From contig CAZYUA010000023.1 in the NCBI GenBank assembly GCA_964650525.1, positions 5,399-69,398 on the forward strand: a stretch of 64,000 bases of DNA, read 5' to 3'. The notes beneath the pieces were generated by a model. The model did not search any database. It worked only from the letters and a program-made list of their open reading frames with translations, and was not told the DNA's origin. A program made the translations under genes and the position numbers. Source of the DNA: UBA1413 sp964650525. Lineage in GTDB: Bacteria > Bacteroidota > Bacteroidia > Bacteroidales > Prolixibacteraceae. Shown piece after piece: positions 45,613-53,151 of the stretch; positions within the stretch are counted from its first letter, which is position 1, and each line of letters opens with the position of its first letter.

Positions 45613-45857
45613 CATACAGACAATTAGCATATCAAATTTTATTTGCAGATAAATTAGCAGTTGTTTTTTTAATTATTGATGCTATTGAAACATATGTTGA
45701 TCAGCGCATACTCAATGAAGGGACGGACAATTCGCGGATTTCGAAGGTTAAAAATGCCATTAAAAGTGCGGAAAACGGAAATGACAACTGCCCAGACTTT
45801 GATCTGTTTTTTACGGCATTGATGCTTGTTTTAACAAAAAGGAAAACCTATGACTAA
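45609..45857 (+). CDS. Small protein overlapping the hydrolase gene (candidate immunity partner)
   Basis: An 82-residue frame starting with TTG at 45609, overlapping the previous stop as TTGA, which favours translational coupling. It is mildly hydrophobic near residues 14-28 (KLAVVFLIIDAIETY) and otherwise soluble; it ends LTKRKTYD. I recognise no family. The tight coupling to a hydrolase without signal peptide suggests an immunity or accessory protein, which is inference only. Confidence 0.5.
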   Translation: MTYRQLAYQILFADKLAVVFLIIDAIETYVDQRILNEGTDNSRISKVKNAIKSAENGNDNCPDFDLFFTALMLVLTKRKTYD

Positions 45858-46288
45858 GATTTTTTCCCATGGAAAAAATACTTCAAATGTTTTAAGAATA
45901 AGATTTTATATATTAGATATACAATTATATAAGATTATTATATCAGACTGCGCCACACCCCAATATATTTAAGCAAACCTTAGCCTTGCCACACTCAGCA
46001 CCGCTTCCGCGCCGATCTCAGCCAGCCGGTTGGCCAGTATAAAGATATTCTTCTGTCTCAAGAAGCGGAATGATTAAACCCTTCCAGCCATTTCCCTGAT
46101 TTATTAATCGGGAAATACACTCTATCATAAAAGCTAATGGCAGAAAAAATGGAAGAAAGGACAACACAGCACTAACGTTTTGCCCCTTGCTGCTAGCGCG
46201 ATTTCAAAGCGCAATCATTAATTTACACACGTAATGGATATTCCGGTCAAACCCCATCAAATAAAACCATTGGACTTCATCTCTTTCA
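45858..46288. other. Intergenic region with decayed coding sequence
   Basis: About 430 bp. A patch at about 45960-46080 is GC-richer than its surroundings and carries a 33-codon minus-strand tail (see the pseudogene entry). Around 46170-46215 there is a GCGC..GCGC element (GCGCGATTTCAAAGCGC). No intact gene is seen. Confidence 0.45.
45969..46074 (-). pseudogene. C-terminal coding remnant, family unknown
   Basis: The minus strand reads 33 codons ending LAEIGAEAVLSVARLRFA and a stop, with codon and base use like the core genome and unlike the AT-rich flank. It is stopped upstream after FRFLRQKNIF. It looks like the tail of a lost gene; I cannot name the family. Confidence 0.3.
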
Positions 46289-47605
46289 TTAATTTTTGAT
46301 ATAACGAACAGAAAAACCTTTGCTTCTGATTAACGGTTCATCTATCTTGTTGAAATTATAGGTGTAATCATACCTAAGGGTGTAATATCCTACATAAATA
46401 ATGCTAAGTACATTTTCCTCAAAGGAATTCCACCAATAGCCGCTTTCACCAACAGATTTATACTCTCCATCAAGGTTAAACTGGCCACCTGGCAAAGCTG
46501 AAAAGCCACTTTTGTTATTGAATAATTGATTGTTCCCAATGGATTTGGGAATAGCTGACGAATTCCAATTGGTTGTTGCAGCAATTGATTTCGCTAAGTA
46601 ATAATCTCCAATTATTGTGTGACCATCCGCAAATCCATGAACCTCCAAATATTTCTCAAGTGCTTCCAATTCACCTATAGAAGGTAAATGCCAACCCGAT
46701 GGCTGATCAGCTTTAGCAGCAGGCCAATTGTACAGAACTCCGTATGTTTTATAGTTATCCTGACTTTTGGCTCCTGCAACAGTTTTGAATGTATTCCCAT
46801 ACACATAATAATGTGGCAGGGTGGCGGAACTAGAGGCACTTGAAGATATCGAAGGAAGATATGCATAATTTTCTGCCATCCAAACCTGGTTCCCTATTTT
46901 TATCGTGGCATAATTCCTATTATCAGGATCTTCACATTTATAAAATGGAAATTCAAGATGGGTATTCCCGGTAATAATTTTTACCACTACTGATTTATGC
47001 ACACCACCAAGAGCCCTAAACATGATTACATCTCCGTTATTGTACTGCATCTGTTTCTCAGCATTTGCATTCTTAAGTGCTGAAACAGGATTTTCGGATG
47101 AAAGGGTCTTCTGGTAGGTAACATCCACCAATCCCCCAGTTTTAAGGTGGCTTGTCAGTCTTCCAGAATAACTTTGGCTGCCGGTTTTAACCTTCAAAAC
47201 ATATAATCCCTCGCCAATCCCGGTAATCCGGTAACGATGCCTGCCTGCACTCAGATATTCCTGATTCCCATATAATTTCCTCCCGGCTAAATCAAAAAGC
47301 TCAATTATTACATCCTCTCTTTCAGTCGTTGAAAATTCCATAAAGGAATAATCCTCCATGGGATTCGGAAATATTTGAATCCCGGTTTGTTCAAATTGCA
47401 TATCAGAGATACGGGTCACGGTCCCCACCAGTCTCAGAACATCCTTGCCATTCAGGGACATGCTTTTTTTCTGAGTTAGATTTTCGACAGTAATTGTTGA
47501 TACTTCACTACTTTCCCCTGAAGCGGAAAAAGTAACTGAATAATCCTGGGCAGATAAGAGCAAAGCGGTAAAACAAATAATAAAAGTAGAAATCAATTTT
47601 TTCAT
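46289..47605 (-). CDS. FISUMP domain protein with internal T9SS sorting domain
   Basis: A 438-residue exported protein: signal peptide (KKLISTFIICFTALLLSAQ); a type A sorting-domain-like module at about residues 75-152 (IQIFPNPMEDYSFMEF .. GEGLYVLKVKTGSQSYSGRL); then a Fibrobacter-type major paralogous (FISUMP) domain at about 225-437 (IKIGNQVWMAENYAYLP, YGVLYNWPAA, GWHLPSIGELEALEKYL, GFSALPGGQF, GYWWNSFEE, GFSVRYIKN). The sorting domain is normally the very C terminus, so the order is unusual. It has a perfect promoter upstream. Function is unknown. Confidence 0.85.
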   Translation of the reverse strand: MKKLISTFIICFTALLLSAQDYSVTFSASGESSEVSTITVENLTQKKSMSLNGKDVLRLVGTVTRISDMQFEQTGIQIFPNPMEDYSFMEFSTTEREDVIIELFDLAGRKLYGNQEYLSAGRHRYRITGIGEGLYVLKVKTGSQSYSGRLTSHLKTGGLVDVTYQKTLSSENPVSALKNANAEKQMQYNNGDVIMFRALGGVHKSVVVKIITGNTHLEFPFYKCEDPDNRNYATIKIGNQVWMAENYAYLPSISSSASSSATLPHYYVYGNTFKTVAGAKSQDNYKTYGVLYNWPAAKADQPSGWHLPSIGELEALEKYLEVHGFADGHTIIGDYYLAKSIAATTNWNSSAIPKSIGNNQLFNNKSGFSALPGGQFNLDGEYKSVGESGYWWNSFEENVLSIIYVGYYTLRYDYTYNFNKIDEPLIRSKGFSVRYIKN

Positions 47606-47656
47606 ACCAGCAGTTTATTAATTACTTTATAGATATTAATATGTTTATATCTTTTA

Positions 47657-47687
47657 CAAAGATATAACAATTTTATTTATATCCAAA
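47657..47687 (-). promoter_or_regulatory. Promoter of the FISUMP gene
   Basis: On the minus strand TTTG (47684-47687) and TATCTTTG (47657-47664) are 19 bp apart, a full match to the Bacteroidota promoter consensus, about 50 bp before the ATG at 47605. Confidence 0.75.
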
Positions 47688-48042
47688 TTTTTTTTGACCC
47701 TGTTACCATAGCCGGACAATCTGACCACAATTAACCATAACCATTTGACCACGTTGAAGTTCCTGTTTCCAAAAGAGCATCTTCATGAAATGAAGGAGGT
47801 AAAAATCCATTCGTTATACTCCAGAACTTCCATTTTCCCGGGTACCTGGTTGCCTCAGGTTACGGTACACCGTTCCGCCAAGGGCTTGCCTGACTGTTCC
47901 GAATCGTAAAATCAAAACGAAATTTGATGACAAACTCTTCTGCCGGTCAGGGAAAATCTCCGGCATTTGTAATTGACGGTAAACGCGGAGGAACCTTCGG
48001 CAGGATTTTTCTCATAAAATAGCGCCTTGATTGAAAAAAGCT
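47688..48042. other. Non-coding region left of arsR with TGACCAC repeats
   Basis: No gene is seen in about 350 bp. TGACCAC occurs at 47722-47728 and again at 47746-47752 (24 bp apart), with a shorter TGACC at 47695. Arrays of this kind remind me of IS21-type element ends in Bacteroidota, but no transposase is present, so this could be a remnant. Confidence 0.35.
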
Positions 48043-48050
48043 TATATTTG
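48043..48050 (+). promoter_or_regulatory. -7 element of arsR
   Basis: TATATTTG at 48043-48050, an exact TAnnTTTG match, is immediately followed by the first TTTCG-N8-CGAAA palindrome, an ideal place for a repressor to block transcription. No TTTG at the usual -33 spacing is seen. Confidence 0.6.
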
Positions 48051-48068
48051 TTTCGTCAAATTGCGAAA
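48051..48068 (+). promoter_or_regulatory. Candidate ArsR operator 1
   Basis: TTTCG (48051-48055) and CGAAA (48064-48068) form an inverted repeat with an 8-bp centre, directly after the arsR -7 element and 4 bp before the arsR ATG. An identical arrangement recurs after arsR at 48403-48420. Confidence 0.6.
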
Positions 48069-48071
48069 TGA

Positions 48072-48386
48072 ATGCCGATGAGTCCCAGGAAGACATCCTA
48101 TACAGAAGAGCAGCAAAGACTGGCCGGTTATGCCAAAGCGCTGGGCAACCCGGTCCGGATATTCATTTTGGATTTCCTGGCAAACAACCTCGACAAGTGC
48201 TGCTACAGCGGGGACATGGCGGAGGATCTGCCCATTGCCCGCTCTACGCTTTCCGAACATCTCAGGGTGTTGAAAGACGCCGGACTCATCCAGGGGGAAA
48301 TCAATCCGCCGTTTATTAAGTATTGTATCAACCGGATAAACTGGGAAGAAGCCAAACATTTGTTCGCAGCTTTCTTTAAAAGATAA
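48072..48386 (+). CDS. arsR: ArsR family metalloregulator
   Basis: A 104-residue winged-helix repressor. The DNA-recognition region is IARSTLSEHLRVLKDAGLIQGE (about residues 55-76). A vicinal cysteine pair (KCCYSGDMAEDL, near residues 43-44) sits in the helix that carries the CxC arsenite site in classical ArsR. A third Cys lies near the C terminus (KYCINRI). It should release DNA on binding As(III) or a similar thiophilic metal. It heads the ars-hgc run and is flanked by matching palindromes. Confidence 0.92.
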   Translation: MPMSPRKTSYTEEQQRLAGYAKALGNPVRIFILDFLANNLDKCCYSGDMAEDLPIARSTLSEHLRVLKDAGLIQGEINPPFIKYCINRINWEEAKHLFAAFFKR

Positions 48387-48402
48387 AAATTTTGACCAAA
48401 TA

Positions 48403-48420
48403 TTTCGAGGATTTACGAAA
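48403..48420 (+). promoter_or_regulatory. Candidate ArsR operator 2
   Basis: TTTCG (48403-48407), 8 bp, CGAAA (48416-48420): the same half-sites and spacing as operator 1. The similarity continues into CGAAATGAATG in both copies, so the arsR promoter/start region appears partly duplicated. It would let ArsR control the arsEFG and downstream genes separately. Confidence 0.55.
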
Positions 48421-48482
48421 TGAATGAAGAAAGAATGAGTCAGCCAGAATTGGGTAAATCAGCACCAGGTAGAATCGCATAA
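48420..48482 (+). other. Possible 20-codon leader ORF
   Basis: An ATG within operator 2 opens a 20-codon frame (MNEERMSQPE.. to a TAA at 48480-48482), 53 bp before the arsE-like gene. It may be the relic of a duplicated arsR start or a leader peptide; it may equally be chance. Confidence 0.25.
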
Positions 48483-48535
48483 CAAAGAAGGTAACATAGA
48501 GAAATTACACATCACAAATTTGAAATTAAAATACC

Positions 48536-48775
48536 ATGGAAATTAAAATTCTCGGAACGGGGTGCCCCAAATGCAAAACTCTTGAAAGAACTACCCGTGA
48601 TGCGGTAGCTGAGTTAGGGATCGATGCCGACATCACGAAGGTGGAGGATATTGTAAAAATCATGACGTATGGGATTCTGCATACACCCGGACTTGTTGTG
48701 AACGGGAAGGTGGTTTTAAGCGGCAGGCTCCCCTCGCAGGCCGAAATCAGGGAAATCTTAAGTAAAAACCAATAA
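48536..48775 (+). CDS. arsE: Small thioredoxin-fold protein (ArsE-like)
   Basis: A 79-residue redox protein of the MTH895/TM0996 family: MEIKILGTGCPKCKTLERTTRDAVAELG, with the CPKC active site at residues 10-13, then GILHTPGLVVNGKVVLSGRLPS with the cis-Pro loop. With the next two genes it forms an arsEFG-type set, in which ArsE and ArsF are reported to reduce nitroaromatic arsenicals. The symbol rests mainly on that context; alone it would be called a thioredoxin family protein. Confidence 0.78.
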   Translation: MEIKILGTGCPKCKTLERTTRDAVAELGIDADITKVEDIVKIMTYGILHTPGLVVNGKVVLSGRLPSQAEIREILSKNQ

Positions 48776-48787
48776 AAAACGTTGAAA

Positions 48788-49201
48788 ATGAAATCTGTGA
48801 AACTGTTTTTCATTTTTGTTCTGCTCATCCCTGTTTTGGCAGCCAATGCCCAAACGGGTAATACCAACGATGGGGAGGGGCAGATAATCGAAGCCTACTA
48901 TTTCCATTTTACGTCACGGTGTATGACCTGCCGTACTGTTGAGGAACGCGCCCGTGAAAACCTTCAGGACCTCTATCCTGAGATGTGGAAAAACGGAACA
49001 CTGACGTTTACGGCCGCTAACCTGAATGAAAAGGAGGGTGAAAAGCTTGCCAAAAAACTGGGGGTCTCTGGTCAAACCCTGATGGTTGCAAAGGGGAAGA
49101 AGCAGATTAACCTTACCAATGAAGCATTTCTCTATGCTGTCACTAATCCGGAGAAGTACAAAAAGACAATCAAGGAGAAGGTAGACGAATTGCTGAAATA
49201 G
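48788..49201 (+). CDS. arsF: ArsF-family thioredoxin-like protein
   Basis: A 137-residue exported protein: signal peptide KSVKLFFIFVLLIPVLAANAQ, then a thioredoxin-like domain with YYFHFTSRCMTCRTVEERARENL (CMTC near residues 46-49). It matches the family annotated as nitrophenyl compound nitroreductase subunit ArsF. The ATG at 48788 is preferred to the TTG at 48782. It is 12 bp after arsE and 3 bp before arsG. Confidence 0.82.
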   Translation: MKSVKLFFIFVLLIPVLAANAQTGNTNDGEGQIIEAYYFHFTSRCMTCRTVEERARENLQDLYPEMWKNGTLTFTAANLNEKEGEKLAKKLGVSGQTLMVAKGKKQINLTNEAFLYAVTNPEKYKKTIKEKVDELLK

Positions 49202-49204
49202 CAT

Positions 49205-49903
49205 ATGGAGTTTTTAACCGGATTATTGGAAAACAGTTCCCTTCCCTGGGTGACCGCTCTCGTACTGGGACTGATGACTGCCATCAGCCCCTGTCCGCTG
49301 GCCACCAACATTACCGCAGTAGGGTTTATCAGCAAGGACATCGAGGACCGCAACAGGGTATTCCTGAATGGGGTGATGTACACCCTTGGAAGGGCTATCA
49401 CCTATACCGCCATTGCTCTGGTCGTTTTCTTCGGGGTGGACCAGTTTACATTTTCGGGTGTTTTCCAGAAATATGGAGAGCTGATCATTGGTCCGCTGTT
49501 GCTGATCATCGGTTTGTTTATGCTGGATGTGATCAAAATGAAATTCCCCGGTCTCACCGGACTGACTTCCAAAATGCAGGAGAAGAAGCATTGGGGGGTC
49601 TGGGATGCCATGCTGTTGGGAATCGTCTTTGCCCTGGCGTTTTGTCCCTACAGTGGGGTGCTCTACTTCGGAATGCTCATTCCTCTGACGGTTTCCAGTG
49701 CCTCGGGATTGTACCTGCCTATCATTTTTGCCATAGCCACCGGGATCCCCGTTATCGTCTTTGCCTGGATCCTGGCTTATACAGTCTCAGGGATTGGGGC
49801 GGCCTACAACAGGGTGAAAACCTTTGAAATATGGTTTCGCCGGATTGTGGCCATCCTTTTTATCGGGGTGGGGATCTATTACATCATAAAGATTATTCGA
49901 TAG
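49205..49903 (+). CDS. arsG: ArsG-family permease (DsbD-like membrane protein)
   Basis: A 232-residue membrane protein with six helices, related to the CcdA/DsbD transmembrane part: GLMTAISPCPLATNITAVGFI in the first helix and GIVFALAFCPYSGVLYFGMLIP in the fourth, each with a Cys-Pro pair. This is the family proposed to export trivalent aromatic arsenicals. It completes the arsEFG set. A transport or electron-transfer role for As detoxification is likely from family and context. Confidence 0.84.
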   Translation: MEFLTGLLENSSLPWVTALVLGLMTAISPCPLATNITAVGFISKDIEDRNRVFLNGVMYTLGRAITYTAIALVVFFGVDQFTFSGVFQKYGELIIGPLLLIIGLFMLDVIKMKFPGLTGLTSKMQEKKHWGVWDAMLLGIVFALAFCPYSGVLYFGMLIPLTVSSASGLYLPIIFAIATGIPVIVFAWILAYTVSGIGAAYNRVKTFEIWFRRIVAILFIGVGIYYIIKIIR

Positions 49904-50204
49904 TCATTCCATAGTCTGAGAAAGAACGGTTTCTCCTCCCTGATCAGGAGGAGTACCCCACTCCACCATTATCCAAATAACACTTTTACTGCGGGAATAT
50001 CCGGGTGGATTGGTGGGAGGAGGTTGAAGATCATTATACATTTTTCAATAAGGAAAGATCTAAAAGAATATGAACTGTTCCGCCGCAATCAGAGGGGTAT
50101 CCGGATAGATTACGCAATGTATTTTGCACCTCAAAGTGGCGGGGAACGAAACCCCTGGAGATGAATAATTAAGAACTTCTTCAGAATACCGAATACTTCA
50201 AACC
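49904..50204. other. Intergenic region between arsG and permease gene
   Basis: About 300 bp with no gene. A hairpin at 49933-49953 (arms CTCCTCC and GGAGGAG) lies 30 bp after arsG without a T-run; it may attenuate or process the transcript. No TAnnTTTG promoter with correct spacing is clear, so whether the downstream genes have their own promoter is open. Confidence 0.45.
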
Positions 50205-51545
50205 ATGGAAAGCAAAAAAGAATATAAAATCCTGATTTGGATCGCAGTAATCTTCGCGGCTGCCTTTTTCCTGCCGATCGAGAGTACCCGTTTCAACACG
50301 GCGATAGCTGCCACCTTCGACCTGGTGAAATGGTATGCCCGGGAGCATGTGGTGTTGTGCCTCTTGCCTGCCTTTTTCATTGCCGGGGTGATTTCGGTAT
50401 TTGTCAGCCAGGGTGCCGTGTTGAAATATTTCGGCGCCAATGCGAAAAAGTGGCTTGCTTACACTGTGGCTTCTGTTTCGGGAACCATCCTGGCTGTTTG
50501 CAGTTGTACGATTCTGCCTCTTTTCTCCAGCATTCACAAGCGGGGGGCAGGACTGGGACCGGCCATTGCGTTCCTCTATTCAGGTCCGGCCATCAACATT
50601 CTGGCCATCATCCTGACCGCCAGGATCCTGGGATTTGAAATGGGGGTTGCACGGACCATCGGTGCGGTGACTTTTGCCGTCGTCATCGGCTCTATCATGG
50701 CAATTATTTACCGGAAGGAGGAAAAAGTCAAGAAAGAGGAGCAGATGAATTTCGAAGCTCCCCCGGAAAAACGGCCCATGTGGCAAACCTCCCTTCATTT
50801 TTTTACGCTGGTTCTGATCCTGGTCTTTGCCAACTGGGGAGCTCCTTCCGCAGAAACGACCACCGGCGCCTGGTATTTTATATGGGCCAACAAGTGGTAT
50901 ATCACATCTTTCTTCGGTTTGGTTTTGGGATACTCTCTCATCTATATCCTGAAAATCAAATGGCAGTGGGTGGTGGCAGCCATCGTGGCCACGGCGATAT
51001 CTGCAGTGCTGTCCTTTTCCCTGATCGAAAATGGCAAACTGGCCCCGCTGGTGCCCATGATCGTGGCCATCGCCGCCCTGAGTATCATTACCCTGCGCGA
51101 CCAAAACGATCCTGAAAATAAAGAATGGACCCTTTCAACCTGGGATTTTGCCAAGCAGATCTTACCCCTGCTGGCCTTTGGGGTGGTGATCGCAGGTTTC
51201 CTGCTGGGATCAACGCACGATGGTATTTCCATCCAGGGAGTGATACCCAACGAGTGGATCTCCGCCCTGGTGGGCGGCAATTCGTTGTTTTCCAACTTGT
51301 TTGCATCGGTTGTCGGCGCTTTCATGTATTTCGCCACCCTGACGGAAGTTCCCATTCTGCAGGGATTAATGGCTTCCGGTATGGGCAAGGGGCCGGCCCT
51401 GGCCCTGCTGCTGGCCGGTCCTTCGCTCTCCCTGCCCAACATGCTGGTGATCCGTGGGATCATCGGAACCCGTAAAACCGTGGTTTACGTGTCATTGGTG
51501 ATCGTGATGGCCACCATTTCCGGATTGATTTTCGGAGCCTTGTAA
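50205..51545 (+). CDS. Permease (PF03773-type, ArsP-like)
   Basis: A 446-residue membrane protein with about 10-11 helices of the DUF318/permease family. Two related halves each carry the family core: YTVASVSGTILAVCSCTILPLFSSIHKRGAGLGPAIAFLYSGPAINI in the first, and LFASVVGAFMYFATLTEVPILQGLMASGMGKGPALALLLAGPSLSLPNM in the second. The CSC motif in the first half suits a thiophilic metal or organoarsenical substrate, as in ArsP. Exact substrate is inferred from the arsenic genes on both sides. Confidence 0.85.
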   Translation: MESKKEYKILIWIAVIFAAAFFLPIESTRFNTAIAATFDLVKWYAREHVVLCLLPAFFIAGVISVFVSQGAVLKYFGANAKKWLAYTVASVSGTILAVCSCTILPLFSSIHKRGAGLGPAIAFLYSGPAINILAIILTARILGFEMGVARTIGAVTFAVVIGSIMAIIYRKEEKVKKEEQMNFEAPPEKRPMWQTSLHFFTLVLILVFANWGAPSAETTTGAWYFIWANKWYITSFFGLVLGYSLIYILKIKWQWVVAAIVATAISAVLSFSLIENGKLAPLVPMIVAIAALSIITLRDQNDPENKEWTLSTWDFAKQILPLLAFGVVIAGFLLGSTHDGISIQGVIPNEWISALVGGNSLFSNLFASVVGAFMYFATLTEVPILQGLMASGMGKGPALALLLAGPSLSLPNMLVIRGIIGTRKTVVYVSLVIVMATISGLIFGAL

Positions 51546-51589
51546 GCCGAGATCTGAAGTAACCTTACCAATTTGAGCTCAATACGCAA

Positions 51590-52633
51590 ATGAGTAAACT
51601 TCAAGGTATTTCGTTTTTTGACCGTTACCTGACCCTTTGGGTAACTATTTGCATAGCTGCCGGAATCGCAATCGGAAAACTATTGCCCGTAATTCCGGAG
51701 ACGATGGAAAAACTGGAGTATGCCAATGTATCTATCCCTATCGCCATACTGATCTGGATTATGATTTTCCCCATGATGCTGAAAATTGACTTTGGAAGCA
51801 TTGTCAATGCATTAAAAATGCCGAAGGGGCTGACGGTTACCTTGGTCGTTAACTGGCTTATCAAGCCTTTTACCATGTTTGGAATTGCCTGGCTCTTTTT
51901 TTATGTCGTTTTCAGAACCTGGATACCCGCAGAAACAGCCAAAGAATACCTTGCAGGAGCCGTATTACTGGGTGCCGCCCCCTGCACGGCCATGGTTTTC
52001 GTCTGGAGCCACCTCACCCGCGGCAATCCGGCTTACACCCTGGTTCAAGTCGCCATCAACGACCTGATCATCCTGGTGGCCTTTATTCCGATAGTTTCTT
52101 TCCTGCTAGGCGTCAGCGGAATCGCCATCCCCTGGAATACGCTCCTCCTGTCGGTTGTACTCTTTGTGGTGATTCCCTTAGTGTCGGCTATGCTGACCCG
52201 TCGGTTGGTTATCCGGCACAAAGGATTGGAATTTTTTAATCAGGTTTTCCTTAAAAAATTCACCGGTACCACCATCTCCGGATTATTGCTTACGTTAATC
52301 ATTATATTCTCTTTCCAGGGCGACGTAATCCTGAAAAATCCGTTCAGCATTCTGCTGATCGCAATACCCCTGGTCATTCAAACTTTTTTTATCTTTATTA
52401 TCGCTTACGGCTGGGCCTACCGCTGGAAAATTCCTCATGACATTGCCGCTCCCGCGGCTATGATCGGCGCCAGCAATTTCTTTGAACTTTCAGTGGCGGT
52501 AGCCATCGTGCTGTTCGGGCTGAATTCGGGAGCCACCCTGGCCACCGTGGTGGGCGTACTTGTCGAGGTACCGGTCATGCTCACCCTCGTGAGAATTGCC
52601 AACAATACCAAATCCAAATTCCGACAAAGTTGA
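51590..52633 (+). CDS. acr3: ACR3 family arsenite efflux transporter
   Basis: A 347-residue, ten-helix As(III) exporter. FFDRYLTLWVTICIAAGIAIGKLLP begins the family. The fourth helix LAGAVLLGAAPCTAMVFVWSHLTRGNPAYTLVQVAINDLI contains the conserved Cys needed for arsenite transport, and the ninth helix region has IGASNFFELSVAVAIVLFGLNSGATLATVVGVLVEVPVM. It exports the arsenite made by the following ArsC. Confidence 0.95.
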   Translation: MSKLQGISFFDRYLTLWVTICIAAGIAIGKLLPVIPETMEKLEYANVSIPIAILIWIMIFPMMLKIDFGSIVNALKMPKGLTVTLVVNWLIKPFTMFGIAWLFFYVVFRTWIPAETAKEYLAGAVLLGAAPCTAMVFVWSHLTRGNPAYTLVQVAINDLIILVAFIPIVSFLLGVSGIAIPWNTLLLSVVLFVVIPLVSAMLTRRLVIRHKGLEFFNQVFLKKFTGTTISGLLLTLIIIFSFQGDVILKNPFSILLIAIPLVIQTFFIFIIAYGWAYRWKIPHDIAAPAAMIGASNFFELSVAVAIVLFGLNSGATLATVVGVLVEVPVMLTLVRIANNTKSKFRQS

Positions 52634-52639
52634 AGAGAT

Positions 52640-53068
52640 ATGAAAATCCTCATTTTATGCACCGGAAATAGTTGCCGCAGCCAGATGGCCCATGGCTTTC
52701 TGCAGTCGTTCGATCCCAGGCTGGAAGTATTCTCTGCCGGCACGGAAGCCTCCGGAAAACTGAATCCTAAGGCTGTGGAGGTGATGAAAGAAGCAGGTAT
52801 TGACATCAGCCATCACACCTCTGATTCTGTCGGTTTGTACCTGACTGAAGAATGGGACTACGTGATCACCGTGTGCGGTGGGGCCAATGAGAACTGCCCG
52901 GTATTTTTGGGCAAGGTGAAACACCGCCTCCACATGGGATATGACGATCCTTCGCATGCTGCCGGAACTCCGGAATTTATCGAAAGCGAATATTACAGGG
53001 TCAGGGATGAGATCAGGGAAGGATTCCTGAAATTCTACCGGGAAAAATTAAAAAACAAAACAATCTGA
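52640..53068 (+). CDS. arsC: Arsenate reductase (LMW-PTPase, thioredoxin-coupled)
   Basis: A 142-residue enzyme of the low-molecular-weight phosphatase fold. The P-loop is LCTGNSCRSQMAHG with nucleophile Cys8. The later redox Cys appear as VCGGANENCPVF (about residues 79-87), which identifies the thioredoxin-dependent ArsC type. It reduces arsenate to arsenite. It lies 6 bp after acr3 and 83 bp before hgcA. Confidence 0.95.
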   Translation: MKILILCTGNSCRSQMAHGFLQSFDPRLEVFSAGTEASGKLNPKAVEVMKEAGIDISHHTSDSVGLYLTEEWDYVITVCGGANENCPVFLGKVKHRLHMGYDDPSHAAGTPEFIESEYYRVRDEIREGFLKFYREKLKNKTI

Positions 53069-53151
53069 AAATCAGCTTGCAGCAGAGCCAGCCAGGTGGC
53101 ATCATGATGATTGATATGGGTTAAAAAATTGCATAAACTGTTCAAGAAAAA

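Noticed and set aside
53069..53151. Possible cobalamin riboswitch or mer-type operator before hgcA
   Set aside because: Only 83 bp are available and no B12-box-like or MerR-type dyad is seen. Control through the upstream ars transcript is more likely.
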